DNA of 64,000 nucleotides from Myxococcales bacterium. GTDB taxonomy: Bacteria > Myxococcota_A > Polyangia > Haliangiales > Haliangiaceae. The stretch covers positions 176,237-240,236 of the forward strand of contig JADKKI010000015.1 in the NCBI GenBank assembly GCA_016720595.1. The letters are read 5' to 3'. This document shows, piece after piece, positions 56,214-64,000 of this stretch. A program made the position numbers and the translations under genes. Each line of letters begins with the position of its first letter. The stretch's first letter is position 1. The notes below the pieces were generated by a model. The model was not told where the DNA came from. It was given only the letters and a program-made list of their open reading frames with translations, and searched no databases.

Positions 56214-58861
56214 ACCTGCTCGCACCCCTCGCCTGGTTGCCGCTGCTCGCCGTGGGCCTCGTGGTCGCGCGTCAGCTCACGAAGTCGTGGTCGCGCGCGC
56301 TCGGTGGTGCCCGGCTCGCCGCGCCGATCCTGCTCGCCGTGTGGATCCTGATCCGGCTGTTCGATTTCCTCGCGAAGGGCGGCGGCCCGCTGAAGTGGAC
56401 CGCGGTCTCGGCGGCCAACACCGCCACGGCCGAGCCGTTCGCCGATGCGACGTTGCGGCTGTCGGTGGGCGCGGGCCTGATCCTCGCCGCGGCGACGATC
56501 GCGGTGGCGAAGCTCAAGAAGGCGCCGCCCGCGAAGGTCACGTTCGGCGTGATCGCGGCGGCGCTCGCGGGGCTGTGCGGGCTGCTCGTCGCGGGCACGT
56601 TCGCCGCCGGGCCGCTGCCGTTCGCCACCGCGCTGCCCGTGGATCTCGCCGCGTTCATCCCGGCGCTCGCCGGTGCGATCGCGCTCGGCCTCGCCGCGCC
56701 GGCGGAGCGCGCGAAGCTCCCCGTCGCGGCGCCGACCGCACCCGTGGCCGTGGCCGTGCGCGCACGCCGCGAGGTCACGCCGCCGCAGACCGAGGCAGAG
56801 GCGCGGCTCAAGAAGGCCGGGCTGCTCGGGCCCGCCGCGTTCACCGCACCCGTGAAGGGCTCGGTCGAGCTCGCGACCGGCGCGGACGAGATCGATCGCG
56901 TGTGGGACGCATGCGGCGGCGCCGGCTCCGCACCGCAGGCGCTGCGCCGCGGGCTCGAGGCGGGCGCGAACACGGGCGTCCTGATCGCCGACCTCCCGGT
57001 CCCCACCGAGGAGGCGCTGATCGATGCGGCCGCGCTGGCCACGATGTTCGATGCGCGCCGCGTGCTGGTGATCGCGGAGGATGCGCGCGCGACGCGAGAT
57101 CGGATCGTCGGACGCGCGGCCACGCTCGGCGGATGGCGCGCCGGCATCACCGTGGCAGGCGAGGGCGAGCTCGCGACCGCCGCGGCAGCGGGGCAGGCGC
57201 CCGCGCTGATCGTGCTGTCACCGCGGGATCTCGGCGGCAAGGCGCTCGGCGTGACCTCGCCCGATGGCGCGTCGTGGGTCGGCGTCGTGGATCGCGTGAT
57301 CCTGGTCGGCGTGGATCAGCTCGCGCCGATCGCCTCCACGCACGCCGCGTTCTCGCTGCGGCGCCTTCGCCTCGCGCTCGATCGCACCCGTGCGCGCGCA
57401 TCGTGGCTCGCCACCGGTGCCGCCGGGCCGGAGACCGCGAAGTACCTCGAGCTCGCCACGCTCGCGCGGTTCGAGCTGCTCGGCCTCGGCGCCGCGTGGA
57501 CCGCGCGCACCTCGGTGCACGTGCGCGCCGGCGGCGATTCCACGGCCGAGCTGACCACCGCGGCGCAGGCGATCGGCAACCTGCCGGCGATCGCGATCGA
57601 GGATGCGCTCGCCGAGCTGCGCACCGGCGGGGCGCGCGTCACGCAGGCGCCCGGGTGGCGCGGCGCGGTGGCCCTCGCGCGCCTCGAGGATCGGCAGCTC
57701 GCGGGCCTCTATCGCGCGCGCACGCAGCTCGCACATCGCCTGCCGGGCAACTCGTACAGCGGCGTGTGGTGGGTGGATGACTCGCCGCTCTCGCGGTTCC
57801 TCCTCCGCGAGGGCGTGCTCGCCGGGCTCGCGCAGCAGGACGAGCTGCCCGCCGCGCGCCCGGTCGTCGGCCTCGGGAATCAGTTCCTCGCCGCCGCTCA
57901 CCTCGAGGCCGCGCTCGCCGAGGGAGCGCCCGATGCGGAGGCGCTGCGCTGGGCGTTCGGCGATGGCGCAGTCGATGGCTTGCTCTCGGCGCGGCCCGAG
58001 ATCCTCACCGGCGCTCGCCGCGCTCGGTGGGACGCCGATGCGCACGTCGTGGTCGCCACGCCGGTGCTCTCGCTCGGAGCGAACGCCTGGTCCGATCCGC
58101 GGCGCGACACGGTGACCGCCAATGCGATCGAGGTGAAGAGCTCGGTCGATGGCTCGGTGGTCGCGCGCGTGGATCGCCGCACGGCGCCCACGCGGATGTA
58201 CCCGCACCGCGTGTTCCGTTCGCGTGGTGCGCTGTGGCAGGTCCCGGCGGGTCCGATGGGCGCGTCGATCACGGCCTCGCCCGCGCCCGCGGGCGAGACG
58301 CCCTCGTCCCCGGAGCTCGAGGTCGAGCTCGGCAAGGCCGAATGGATCGCGCGGCCCGAGCAGCACACCGCGGGCAAGCTGAAGTTCGCGCGCGCCGTGG
58401 CCAAGGTCGCGATCACCGAGCGCGTGACCGGTGCGATCGCACGCGGTGCCGCCGCCGCGGGCGTGCGCTACGCCCCGGTGACCGCCGAGTACGGCACGGT
58501 CGCCCTCGTCGTGCTGTTCGAGAAGGTGCCGTCGCGCAAGGCGTTGCGCCACGCGGGCCGGCTCGCCGCGGACCTGGTGCCTGCGCACGTGCGTGTCGAG
58601 CGCGATGACCTCGAGCTGGTGGTCGCGCATGATGGCCTCGCCGGCGTGGCGCGCCCGGCGCTGGTGTTCCTCGATCGTCACCCGGATGGCATCGGCCTCG
58701 CGGATGCGCTCGATCCGGGCACCGTGCACGATCTCCTGCGCTGGACCTGGGGCGTGCTCTATCGCTGCCCGTGCGTGGATGGCTGCGCCGCGTGTACGCC
58801 CGCGGATGTCCTCGCGGCGGGGCCCGACAAGGTCGGCGCGCTCAAGCTGCTCGGCGGGTAG
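56210..58861 (+). CDS. Membrane-anchored degenerate MrfA/DUF1998-like helicase
   Basis: The protein has 883 residues. Four or five hydrophobic helices lie in the first 165 residues. The middle resembles the first RecA domain of a YprA/MrfA-type helicase: V-D-R-V-I-L-V-G near 360 stands where the DExH box should be, and W-L-A-T-G-A-A near 400 where S-A-T should be. No Walker A GKT is present. The C terminus has G-I-G-L-A-D-A and a C-x-C-x3-C-x2-C zinc cluster at 853-862, as in DUF1998. It is therefore probably an inactive helicase fold re-used at the membrane. The 3' end overlaps the convergent metalloprotease gene by 20 bp. Confidence 0.7.
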   Translation: MNLLAPLAWLPLLAVGLVVARQLTKSWSRALGGARLAAPILLAVWILIRLFDFLAKGGGPLKWTAVSAANTATAEPFADATLRLSVGAGLILAAATIAVAKLKKAPPAKVTFGVIAAALAGLCGLLVAGTFAAGPLPFATALPVDLAAFIPALAGAIALGLAAPAERAKLPVAAPTAPVAVAVRARREVTPPQTEAEARLKKAGLLGPAAFTAPVKGSVELATGADEIDRVWDACGGAGSAPQALRRGLEAGANTGVLIADLPVPTEEALIDAAALATMFDARRVLVIAEDARATRDRIVGRAATLGGWRAGITVAGEGELATAAAAGQAPALIVLSPRDLGGKALGVTSPDGASWVGVVDRVILVGVDQLAPIASTHAAFSLRRLRLALDRTRARASWLATGAAGPETAKYLELATLARFELLGLGAAWTARTSVHVRAGGDSTAELTTAAQAIGNLPAIAIEDALAELRTGGARVTQAPGWRGAVALARLEDRQLAGLYRARTQLAHRLPGNSYSGVWWVDDSPLSRFLLREGVLAGLAQQDELPAARPVVGLGNQFLAAAHLEAALAEGAPDAEALRWAFGDGAVDGLLSARPEILTGARRARWDADAHVVVATPVLSLGANAWSDPRRDTVTANAIEVKSSVDGSVVARVDRRTAPTRMYPHRVFRSRGALWQVPAGPMGASITASPAPAGETPSSPELEVELGKAEWIARPEQHTAGKLKFARAVAKVAITERVTGAIARGAAAAGVRYAPVTAEYGTVALVVLFEKVPSRKALRHAGRLAADLVPAHVRVERDDLELVVAHDGLAGVARPALVFLDRHPDGIGLADALDPGTVHDLLRWTWGVLYRCPCVDGCAACTPADVLAAGPDKVGALKLLGG

Positions 58862-59828
58862 CGCGGCGCCGGCGGCCGAGCACGAGCGCCGCCGCGACCA
58901 GCCACATCGCACCGACCGAGCCGCCGCCCGTGCTGCAGCCGCCGTCGTCGGCCTGCGCCGGCTCGTCGTCGGCCGGGAGGTCATCGCCCTTGCCGCCGCG
59001 CACGGTGCGATAGAGGAACTTCATGCGGCGGATCTGGCCGGGGCTGAACGTGCCGCGGCAGCCCTGGCCGTAGCCCATGATGTTGTCGATCGGATCCTCG
59101 CCCGGATCATCGGGGCAGGTGTCGGTGTGCGCGGCGCACAGGTGATGACCGGAGGCCTGCGTCGGCGTATCGCGGATCAGATCGCCATGCCCGAGCTGAC
59201 CGCACCCGAGCTCGAACGTGTGGAGCAGGCCCATCCAGTGCCCGACCTCGTGCACCGGCACCAGCGGATCGGAGAACCCGCCCTTGGCCGGGTAGTAGCG
59301 CAGCACCACGTGATCACCGCGGCGCAGCGCCGGGTTGACGAGGAACTCCGCCCAGCCGGTGACGTTGGTGTCCGTGCGAGAGCCGACGATGTAGATGTTG
59401 AGGTTGCGCCGCCCGCCGACCTGCGCTGCGTCCCACAGCGCCTTCTCCTCGCTGCTGTTCTGGACCAGGTGATACGTCGCGTCGTCGGTGGTGAGGTAGT
59501 CGATCTTCGCGAGGTCGAACTGGAACGGGATGTCCTGTGCGGCGAACTCGGCGTTGAGGACATCGAGCGTGATCGCGCGCGCACGCGCGACCGGGAGGTC
59601 GCCTTCGCCCTGCGGCGCCTTGCGCACCACGTGGAGATACACCGGCACGTGATAGATCACCGCGGCGTCCTCGTCGGCCTTCGCGTCCTCGACCTCGCTC
59701 GCGTGCTCGATCGCCGCGCGCGCCTCGGCGGACAGCTCGGTCGGACCACACGGGTCCTCGTCGGCGTGGGCCGTGGAGCCCATGGAGCCCATGATCAGGG
59801 TCGCCAGCAGGACGAGTCCGGTGCGCAT
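58842..59828 (-). CDS. M43-type zinc metalloprotease with MYXO-CTERM-like anchor
   Basis: This is a 328-residue protein. ATG 59828 opens the signal peptide (cut after A-H-A near residue 22). The catalytic motif H-E-V-G-H-W-M-G-L-L-H at 193-203 provides all three zinc ligands of a metzincin, of the cytophagalysin/pappalysin M43 type, with a Met-turn (N-I-M-G-Y) downstream. The end is Gly-Gly-Cys-Ser-Thr-Gly, a hydrophobic helix and R-R-R-R, typical of MYXO-CTERM surface proteins. It should cleave proteins at or outside the outer membrane, perhaps in predation. Confidence 0.9.
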   Translation of the reverse strand: MRTGLVLLATLIMGSMGSTAHADEDPCGPTELSAEARAAIEHASEVEDAKADEDAAVIYHVPVYLHVVRKAPQGEGDLPVARARAITLDVLNAEFAAQDIPFQFDLAKIDYLTTDDATYHLVQNSSEEKALWDAAQVGGRRNLNIYIVGSRTDTNVTGWAEFLVNPALRRGDHVVLRYYPAKGGFSDPLVPVHEVGHWMGLLHTFELGCGQLGHGDLIRDTPTQASGHHLCAAHTDTCPDDPGEDPIDNIMGYGQGCRGTFSPGQIRRMKFLYRTVRGGKGDDLPADDEPAQADDGGCSTGGGSVGAMWLVAAALVLGRRRRATRRAA

Positions 59829-59987
59829 GGCCCGCAGAGGAGCAACCCCCGCGCCACCCGCGAGCGGCCTCGAAGCCCTCTCCACGGGCTCGCCACGGGT
59901 GCTCGCCCGGCCAGCGATCTTGCCGTGGCGGCTCGACTATCTAGATGGAATCGGCCATCCGATAGAACCGGCCACGATCGGCGTTCG

Positions 59988-60662
59988 TCAGCCGAACCGC
60001 GCCGCGTGCCACGCGGGCAGCTCGGCGAGCGACGCGAACACCGCGTCCGCGTGGGCCAGCGCCTCGGCCGGATCGGCACCCGTCGCGACGGCGCACACGG
60101 TGGCGCCGCACGCCCGCGCCGCGGCGATGTCGTGGATCGTATCGCCGACCACGATGACCTCGCGGATCTCGCCACCCGCGCGCTCCGCACGCCCGCGCTC
60201 GGCGGCGCGCGCCACCAGCTCCGCGCGCACGTGCGAATCGCAGCCATAGCCACCGAACGCGAACCAGCGCTCGAGCCGGGCGGCGCCGAGCTTGGCCGCC
60301 GCCCCCTCGCGCACATTGCCGGTGGCGACGCCGAGCACCACCTCGGGCCGCTCGGCGAGGAACGCGAGCGTCTCGAGCACGCCGCCGAGCACCTCCACCG
60401 GGTGCGTGGCGAGCAGCGCGCGGAGCTTCGGCAGGTACGCGTGCAGGAACGCCGCATGCTCGTCCGCCGTGGCGCGGCGCCCGAGCCGCGCGAGATAGAT
60501 CTCGTCCACGATCTGCGGATCGGTCTTGCCGCCGTAGCGGATCCCCTCGCTCGCGTTCGCGATCCCGTGGTGCTCCGCGAACACGGCATCGAACGCCACG
60601 CGGCCCGAGCCGTGCGCGTGCAGCAGCGTGCCGTCGATGTCGAACAGGTAGACGACGTGCAC
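59988..60662 (-). CDS. HAD-family hydrolase, phosphoglycolate phosphatase-like
   Basis: The protein has 224 residues. The HAD nucleophile motif F-D-I-D-G-T-L-L is at 7-14 (Asp8, Asp10), motif II A-T-G-N near 120, and motif IV V-V-G-D-T-I-H-D near 170. The cap domain type and length fit phosphoglycolate phosphatase or related small-phosphoester phosphatases. The exact substrate cannot be read from the sequence. GTG 60662 was chosen because it starts one base after the TAA of the restored upstream frame and places the motif at the normal distance from the N terminus. Confidence 0.87.
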   Translation of the reverse strand: MHVVYLFDIDGTLLHAHGSGRVAFDAVFAEHHGIANASEGIRYGGKTDPQIVDEIYLARLGRRATADEHAAFLHAYLPKLRALLATHPVEVLGGVLETLAFLAERPEVVLGVATGNVREGAAAKLGAARLERWFAFGGYGCDSHVRAELVARAAERGRAERAGGEIREVIVVGDTIHDIAAARACGATVCAVATGADPAEALAHADAVFASLAELPAWHAARFG

Positions 60663-60663
60663 G

Positions 60664-61765
60664 TTACTTGTGGCCGGACTTCTTCTTCGCGGGCGCCGGG
60701 GCGTTTTGCGATCCGATCCTTCGACGGCGTGGCGACGAACAGCTTGAAGCGGAGATCGATCCAGTGATTCTCGGTGAGATAGTAGGGCTTGAGGGTCGCC
60801 GCGGTGAGCGGCTTCAGGTGGGCGCCATCGCCCTGGATCTCGGAGTCGTAGAGGTAGAGGGCCCCGTCCTGGTTCGCGATCAGGATCTGGTGCTCGCCGA
60901 CATTTCCGTCGGGCTTCGGGAACGACCATTCGGCGATGAACTGCTCGCCGACGGCCAGCGTCCCGGCCCACTCCAGCAGGCGTGCTGGGGTCAGGCACGT
61001 TCCGGCCTGCACCGCCTCGAGGTGCTTGGTGTCGTCCTCCTGCAGGCCGAACGACGAGTTGTTCGCCCCCGACGAATCCTCGGCGATCGTCAGATCGTGC
61101 AGCCCTTCCTGGAGCCACGACAGATCTCCGTACGTCGCGGTCTTCGCGCTGATCACACCGGCGCAGCGGGCGATCACGGCGCTCGCGGCGATCTGCCGAG
61201 GCGTGAGCTTGCCCTTCTTCTTCAGTCGAGCACTGACCTCGGCCTCGAAGTTGATCGCCCAGGTCGCGGTATCGGTCGGGCCCTTGAAGATGTGCGCGGC
61301 GAGGCTGCTCGCGAACGTGCAGCGATCGCCATCGCTGTCGGTGCCCGCGATCTGATCGTACTGCCCGAGCGCCTTGTTGACCTGGAGCGGGTCCCAGCCC
61401 GTGGCCGTCCACGGCAGAGCGCCGTTGGCGGCAGGCGCCGTCAGATCCGTCTTGTGCGCCGCGCCCGTCGAGAGCAGCTCGCGGTCCTTCACGTCCGCCG
61501 TGTGGTCGGCGGTGTTGGCCTCGTAGAGCGCCTGCGTGACCACATCGTTGCCGAACCGCTTCTGCGCCACCAGCACGATCGCGCGCACGTACCCGGGCGC
61601 GTACTTGAGCGCCGCGATCACGTCGTCCTTGCCCTTCGCGCCCTCGAGCAGCTGATGGGCGAGGTCCATCGCGCTGTCGCCGGTGCCGTAGGTCTTCTCG
61701 CCCTTGCTCGACTGAGGATCGCCCCCCTCGTACTCCCGCTTCTTCAGGTCGGCCTCGGTCGTCAT
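60664..61765 (-). CDS. Possible papain-like/transglutaminase-fold protein (frameshifted)
   Basis: If one base is removed from the T run at 60704-60707, the protein has about 367 residues and ends with a Lys-rich tail P-A-P-A-K-K-K-S-G-H-K before TAA. Without this the frame runs on through the HAD gene. A possible Cys-His-Asp triad is seen: D-R-C-T-F at Cys149, G-E-H-Q-I-L at His292 and L-Y-D-S-E at Asp307. The order and spacing suit a papain-like peptidase, amidase or deamidase. No signal peptide is present. A cytosolic enzyme or a secreted effector are both possible. The start could be ATG 61765 or GTG 61768. Confidence 0.6.
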
Positions 61766-61886
61766 CACGTCATCTTACGATCGGACCCTGGGCGATGTCC
61801 CCAGCCGTGATCTCGATCGCTCCCGCGACCCGATAGCCGACCGGAGGGGGGGGCGCCGCTCGGGCAGCGCGCGATGCTCACGCCTG

Positions 61887-63116
61887 GTGCTCGTCGGTGC
61901 CGTGGGCCGTGCTCCTCCCGGCATCGGTTCGTGCGTCGTCGGGTCGGCTGACCTGGGTGAGGATCTCTGCGCGACAAGCCGACGCCCCGCCGCGCGCTCC
62001 AGCTCGGCGCGGGTCTCGTCGCCGGCTCAGCGGGCGCGGGTGGATCCTGCCGTCGCGGGGTCGTCGTGGGCAGGGCCCCGGCGGCCGAGAGGGCGGGACC
62101 GGTTGGTTCCGGAGACGACGTGGTGGCCTGGCGAAAGTGCGCCCACGGGCCCACCTCCGTCGCCGCCTGCGTGGTTGCGCGTGCTGGCGCTCACGGGCTG
62201 CGCAAGGCGCCGCCAGCGTCGCAAGGGCTCGCGGACCGACGAGGCCAGCCCAAGGTCTGCCTCGGAGGAGGTGGCCTGCGGCCCCGGGGCCCTCCGCCGG
62301 CGGCCTGCCACCGGCCGCCCGCGGGCCCGGGGCGGGGGGCGGGCCCCAGGGGGGCGCCGGCCGACCTACCTGGTGGACTCGGCGAACAACTTCCTCAGCT
62401 TCGATCCGCGCCTCCTCCCCGATGATCCGATCCGCGTGATCGGCAGGCTGACGTGCGAGGGCGGGAGCGGCAGCCCGTTCTCGATGTCGGTCGATCGCTC
62501 CGGCATCGCGTGGGTGACCTATGACGACGGCGAGATGTTCAAGGTCGACATCGCCGATGCGCACTGCGAGCCCTCGGGCTACGTCGCCCACGCGAGCGGC
62601 TCGACCACGTTCGGCATGGGCTTCGCCACCGACACACCCGGCTCCGACAGCGAGCACCTGTACATCGCCGCCGACGATGCCTCGAACGCCCTGCACGCGA
62701 TCGACACCGCGCACGATGTGGTGCCGCGCCGCGTGGGCACGATCCAGCCGGCCGCCAACCCGAACCCCGAGCTCACCGGCGGCAGCGACGCGCGGCTGTA
62801 CGGCTTCTTCCCGGAGTCCGCGGGCGTGGCCTTCGTGCAGGAGATCGATCGCGCGAGCGGCAATGCCCTCGGGCCACGCTGGCCCCTCGGCACCACGCCG
62901 CTCGGCGACGTGGGCGCCTATGCGTTCGCGCAGTGGGCCGGCGTGTTCTACATCTTCGTCACCACCGTCGACGGCGGCTTCGATCTGAACTCCACGGTGC
63001 GCACGCTCGATCGCGCGACCGGCACCTACCAGACCATCCGCGAGCACCTCCCGTTCCGGATCACCGGCGCCGGTGTCTCGACCTGCGCACCCGAGCGCGA
63101 CGCGAAGAGCCCGTAG
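61887..63116 (+). CDS. Propeller-like exported protein, start and N-terminal region uncertain
   Basis: From about 62360 the frame gives a convincing protein of about 250 residues with repeated blades (T-Y-L-V-D-S-A-N-N-F, I-A-W-V-T-Y-D-D-G, L-Y-I-A-A-D-D, V-F-Y-I-F-V-T-T). It resembles the propeller part of the TIG lipoprotein at 23.5 kb. The preceding 470 bases are extremely G/C-rich and give an implausible Arg/Pro-rich N terminus. A lipoprotein-like start (L-R-V-L-A-L-T-G-C) occurs at 62175, but the signal is too short. I keep the longest frame; true starts at 61887 or 62175, or a frame error in this stretch, are all possible. Confidence 0.5.
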   Translation: MLVGAVGRAPPGIGSCVVGSADLGEDLCATSRRPAARSSSARVSSPAQRARVDPAVAGSSWAGPRRPRGRDRLVPETTWWPGESAPTGPPPSPPAWLRVLALTGCARRRQRRKGSRTDEASPRSASEEVACGPGALRRRPATGRPRARGGGRAPGGRRPTYLVDSANNFLSFDPRLLPDDPIRVIGRLTCEGGSGSPFSMSVDRSGIAWVTYDDGEMFKVDIADAHCEPSGYVAHASGSTTFGMGFATDTPGSDSEHLYIAADDASNALHAIDTAHDVVPRRVGTIQPAANPNPELTGGSDARLYGFFPESAGVAFVQEIDRASGNALGPRWPLGTTPLGDVGAYAFAQWAGVFYIFVTTVDGGFDLNSTVRTLDRATGTYQTIREHLPFRITGAGVSTCAPERDAKSP

Positions 63117-63126
63117 GCGGGCGTCC

Positions 63127-63711
63127 TCAGGCGGCCGGCGGCAAGATCTCGGCGACCGCGACGCGCACGGTTGGCAGCTCGACCGGCACGAGCACGCGCT
63201 CGCGCCCCACGTGCTCGATCCGGCGATACCCGGCCTCGCTCGGGCCGGTGTGGACGATCACCTCGCCATGGGCGACGTCGACCACCCAGTACTCGGGGAC
63301 GCCCGTCTCGGCGTAGAGCTGCGCCTTCAACCTGCGATCGATCGCGAGCGAGGAGAACGACACCTCGATCACGAGTAGCGCCCGCTCCGGGTGTGCGTCG
63401 GCTCGCAGCTCGGAGACCACGGCGAGGTCGGGCTCCGGCATCGAGTACTCGCTCGCAGCGAACGGCAGCTGCGGGCGCACCGTGGCCAGATCGCCGAGCG
63501 CGAGGATCAGGACCTTGTTGAGGCGCGCGATCGAGAACGCGTGCTCCGTCCCCTGCGGGCTCATCTGGACGACCTGTCCGTAGAGCAGCTCGACCTTCTC
63601 GTTGTCGAACGCACCCGACGCGGCGAGCAGCTCGTACTCGCGCCGGCGCAGCGGCCGGATCGGAAGCCCGGCGGCGTGCGGCGTGTTCTCGGTCCCGGCC
63701 ATCTGCGACAT
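63127..63711 (-). CDS. Uma2-family (DUF820) putative nuclease
   Basis: The 194-residue protein has the PD-(D/E)XK-type core of the Uma2 family: P-E-P-D-L-A-V-V near 117, L-L-V-I-E-V-S-F-S near 137, then K-A-Q-L-Y-A and V-P-E-Y-W-V-V-D. These are common in myxobacteria and cyanobacteria and are of uncertain biological role. ATG 63711 was chosen because GGAGG lies 4 bases upstream; a second ATG three codons in has no such site. It stands alone between the propeller gene and the histidine phosphatase. Confidence 0.85.
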   Translation of the reverse strand: MSQMAGTENTPHAAGLPIRPLRRREYELLAASGAFDNEKVELLYGQVVQMSPQGTEHAFSIARLNKVLILALGDLATVRPQLPFAASEYSMPEPDLAVVSELRADAHPERALLVIEVSFSSLAIDRRLKAQLYAETGVPEYWVVDVAHGEVIVHTGPSEAGYRRIEHVGRERVLVPVELPTVRVAVAEILPPAA

Positions 63712-63715
63712 GATA

Positions 63716-63720
63716 CCTCC
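63716..63720 (-). promoter_or_regulatory. Ribosome site deciding the Uma2 start
   Basis: GGAGG on the minus strand lies 4 bases before the ATG at 63711, which supports that start over the ATG at 63702. Confidence 0.7.
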
Positions 63721-63792
63721 AACATCCGCGCACGCCGTGCGATCTGCGTGCCGCGGCCAACCCCGCGATTCTCCATCGCCGAGCGGCATCGC

Positions 63793-63842
63793 GCGTCCGG
63801 GTGTCGGCCAGCACGGCTGGCTCTCGGACGGACGCCGGACGC
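63793..63842 (-). terminator. Nested hairpin after the histidine phosphatase gene
   Basis: An outer perfect 8-bp stem (GCGTCCGG with CCGGACGC) encloses an inner perfect 6-bp stem (GCCAGC-ACG-GCTGGC at 63807-63821). It begins directly next to the stop codon of the partial gene on the minus strand. There is no U-tract, so it may be a Rho-independent-like end structure or simply a stable 3' end. Confidence 0.4.
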
Positions 63843-64000
63843 TCAGCGGCGCGGGAAGCCGTCGAACAGGTACCCGCGATCCACGCCGAGATCGATCAGC
63901 CGCACCGCGCAGTTGTGCGGATTGGTCTCCGCCTCGAACCACTCCGGCGAGAAGTGGCACCACATCATCACGAACGCGCGCAGCGTGACCCCGTGGCAGA
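63843..64000 (-). CDS. C-terminal end of a histidine phosphatase family protein
   Basis: The last 51 codons of a gene that enters from the right edge on the minus strand. The visible part reads C-H-G-V-T-L-R-A-F near its start, the second catalytic His block of the phosphoglycerate mutase-like histidine phosphatases. It continues N-P-H-N-C-A-V, matching the family's N-P-P-N-C pattern, and stops with TGA at 63843-63845. The N-terminal R-H-G motif is outside the window, so the substrate is unknown. Confidence 0.7.
   Translation of the reverse strand, partial: CHGVTLRAFVMMWCHFSPEWFEAETNPHNCAVRLIDLGVDRGYLFDGFPRR

Noticed and set aside
50823..56225. 1800-codon open frame on the minus strand
   Set aside because: It lies antisense to the tubulin-like gene and its partner. 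Composition is typical of a shadow frame in high-G+C DNA.
59829..59987. Sigma-70 promoter before the M43 protease gene
   Set aside because: A TAGATA-like -10 is present on the minus strand, but the -35 is too weak to call.

Overview
The window is very G+C-rich and dense in genes that often overlap by 4 bp. It encodes lipoproteins, MYXO-CTERM-like C-terminal anchors, DUF2330, thrombospondin type-3 repeats and Hanks-type kinases. This points to a predatory-type myxobacterium (Myxococcota). Kofleriaceae/Haliangium relatives are my guess, but no marker gene is present to prove it. No rRNA, tRNA, CRISPR array or intact mobile element was seen. LAYOUT: 1-4.3 kb holds the 3' end of a membrane protein, a DUF2330 exported protein, a REP-like bidirectional hairpin, an exported protein on the minus strand, a decayed ankyrin-like gene and a small unknown gene. 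4.3-8.2 kb is an aldehyde-oxidation cassette: DUF779 and an ExaC/AcoD-type aldehyde dehydrogenase on the minus strand, divergent from an AcoR-type sigma-54 activator. The spacer carries a good -24/-12 promoter and an upstream palindrome. 8.2-12.9 kb encodes a biotin-dependent carboxylase alpha subunit and a lipoprotein M1 aminopeptidase. 19.9-24.7 kb is a coupled trio: a TonB-type receptor and two lipoproteins. MAIN INTEREST: the rest of 13-58.9 kb looks like a scattered but largely co-oriented envelope machine built from chaperone, cytoskeletal and phospho-signalling parts. Block A (13.0-19.9 kb) has a propeller-like protein, a 1162-aa helical-repeat protein, a J-like protein without HPD, and Hsp70 no. 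1. Block B (24.7-37.5 kb) has two helical-repeat proteins (one membrane-bound), a 69-aa protein, a zinc-ribbon protein, an 850-aa exported/TM protein, Hsp70 no. 2 with a long C-terminal extension, a second J-like/zinc/TM protein, an ExbD/TolR protein without ExbB, and a TSP3-repeat lipoprotein. Block C (37.5-40.9 kb, minus strand) is a two-gene operon of membrane Ser/Thr kinases. One ends in an FKBP-like domain and the other in a cyclophilin-like domain. Block D (41.1-58.9 kb) has an exported protein, a zinc-ribbon/FHA protein, a vWA-EGF-like-TM-FHA protein, a PP2C phosphatase with long extracytoplasmic repeats, two membrane proteins sharing a cytoplasmic tail (one with vWA), a Tubulin_2-type GTPase, a two-TM protein, and a membrane-anchored protein that looks like a degenerate MrfA/DUF1998 helicase. 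My inference is that kinases, phosphatase and FHA proteins set assembly through phospho-threonines, vWA proteins read the periplasm, and the tubulin-like GTPase with the Hsp70/J-like pairs does the mechanical or assembly work. 58.8-64 kb holds an M43 metalloprotease, a HAD hydrolase, a possible papain-like protein, a propeller-like protein, a Uma2 nuclease and the end of a histidine phosphatase. Three genes carry single-base frameshifts at or near short homopolymers (40172-40175, about 50498, 60704-60707), which look like sequencing errors rather than decay.
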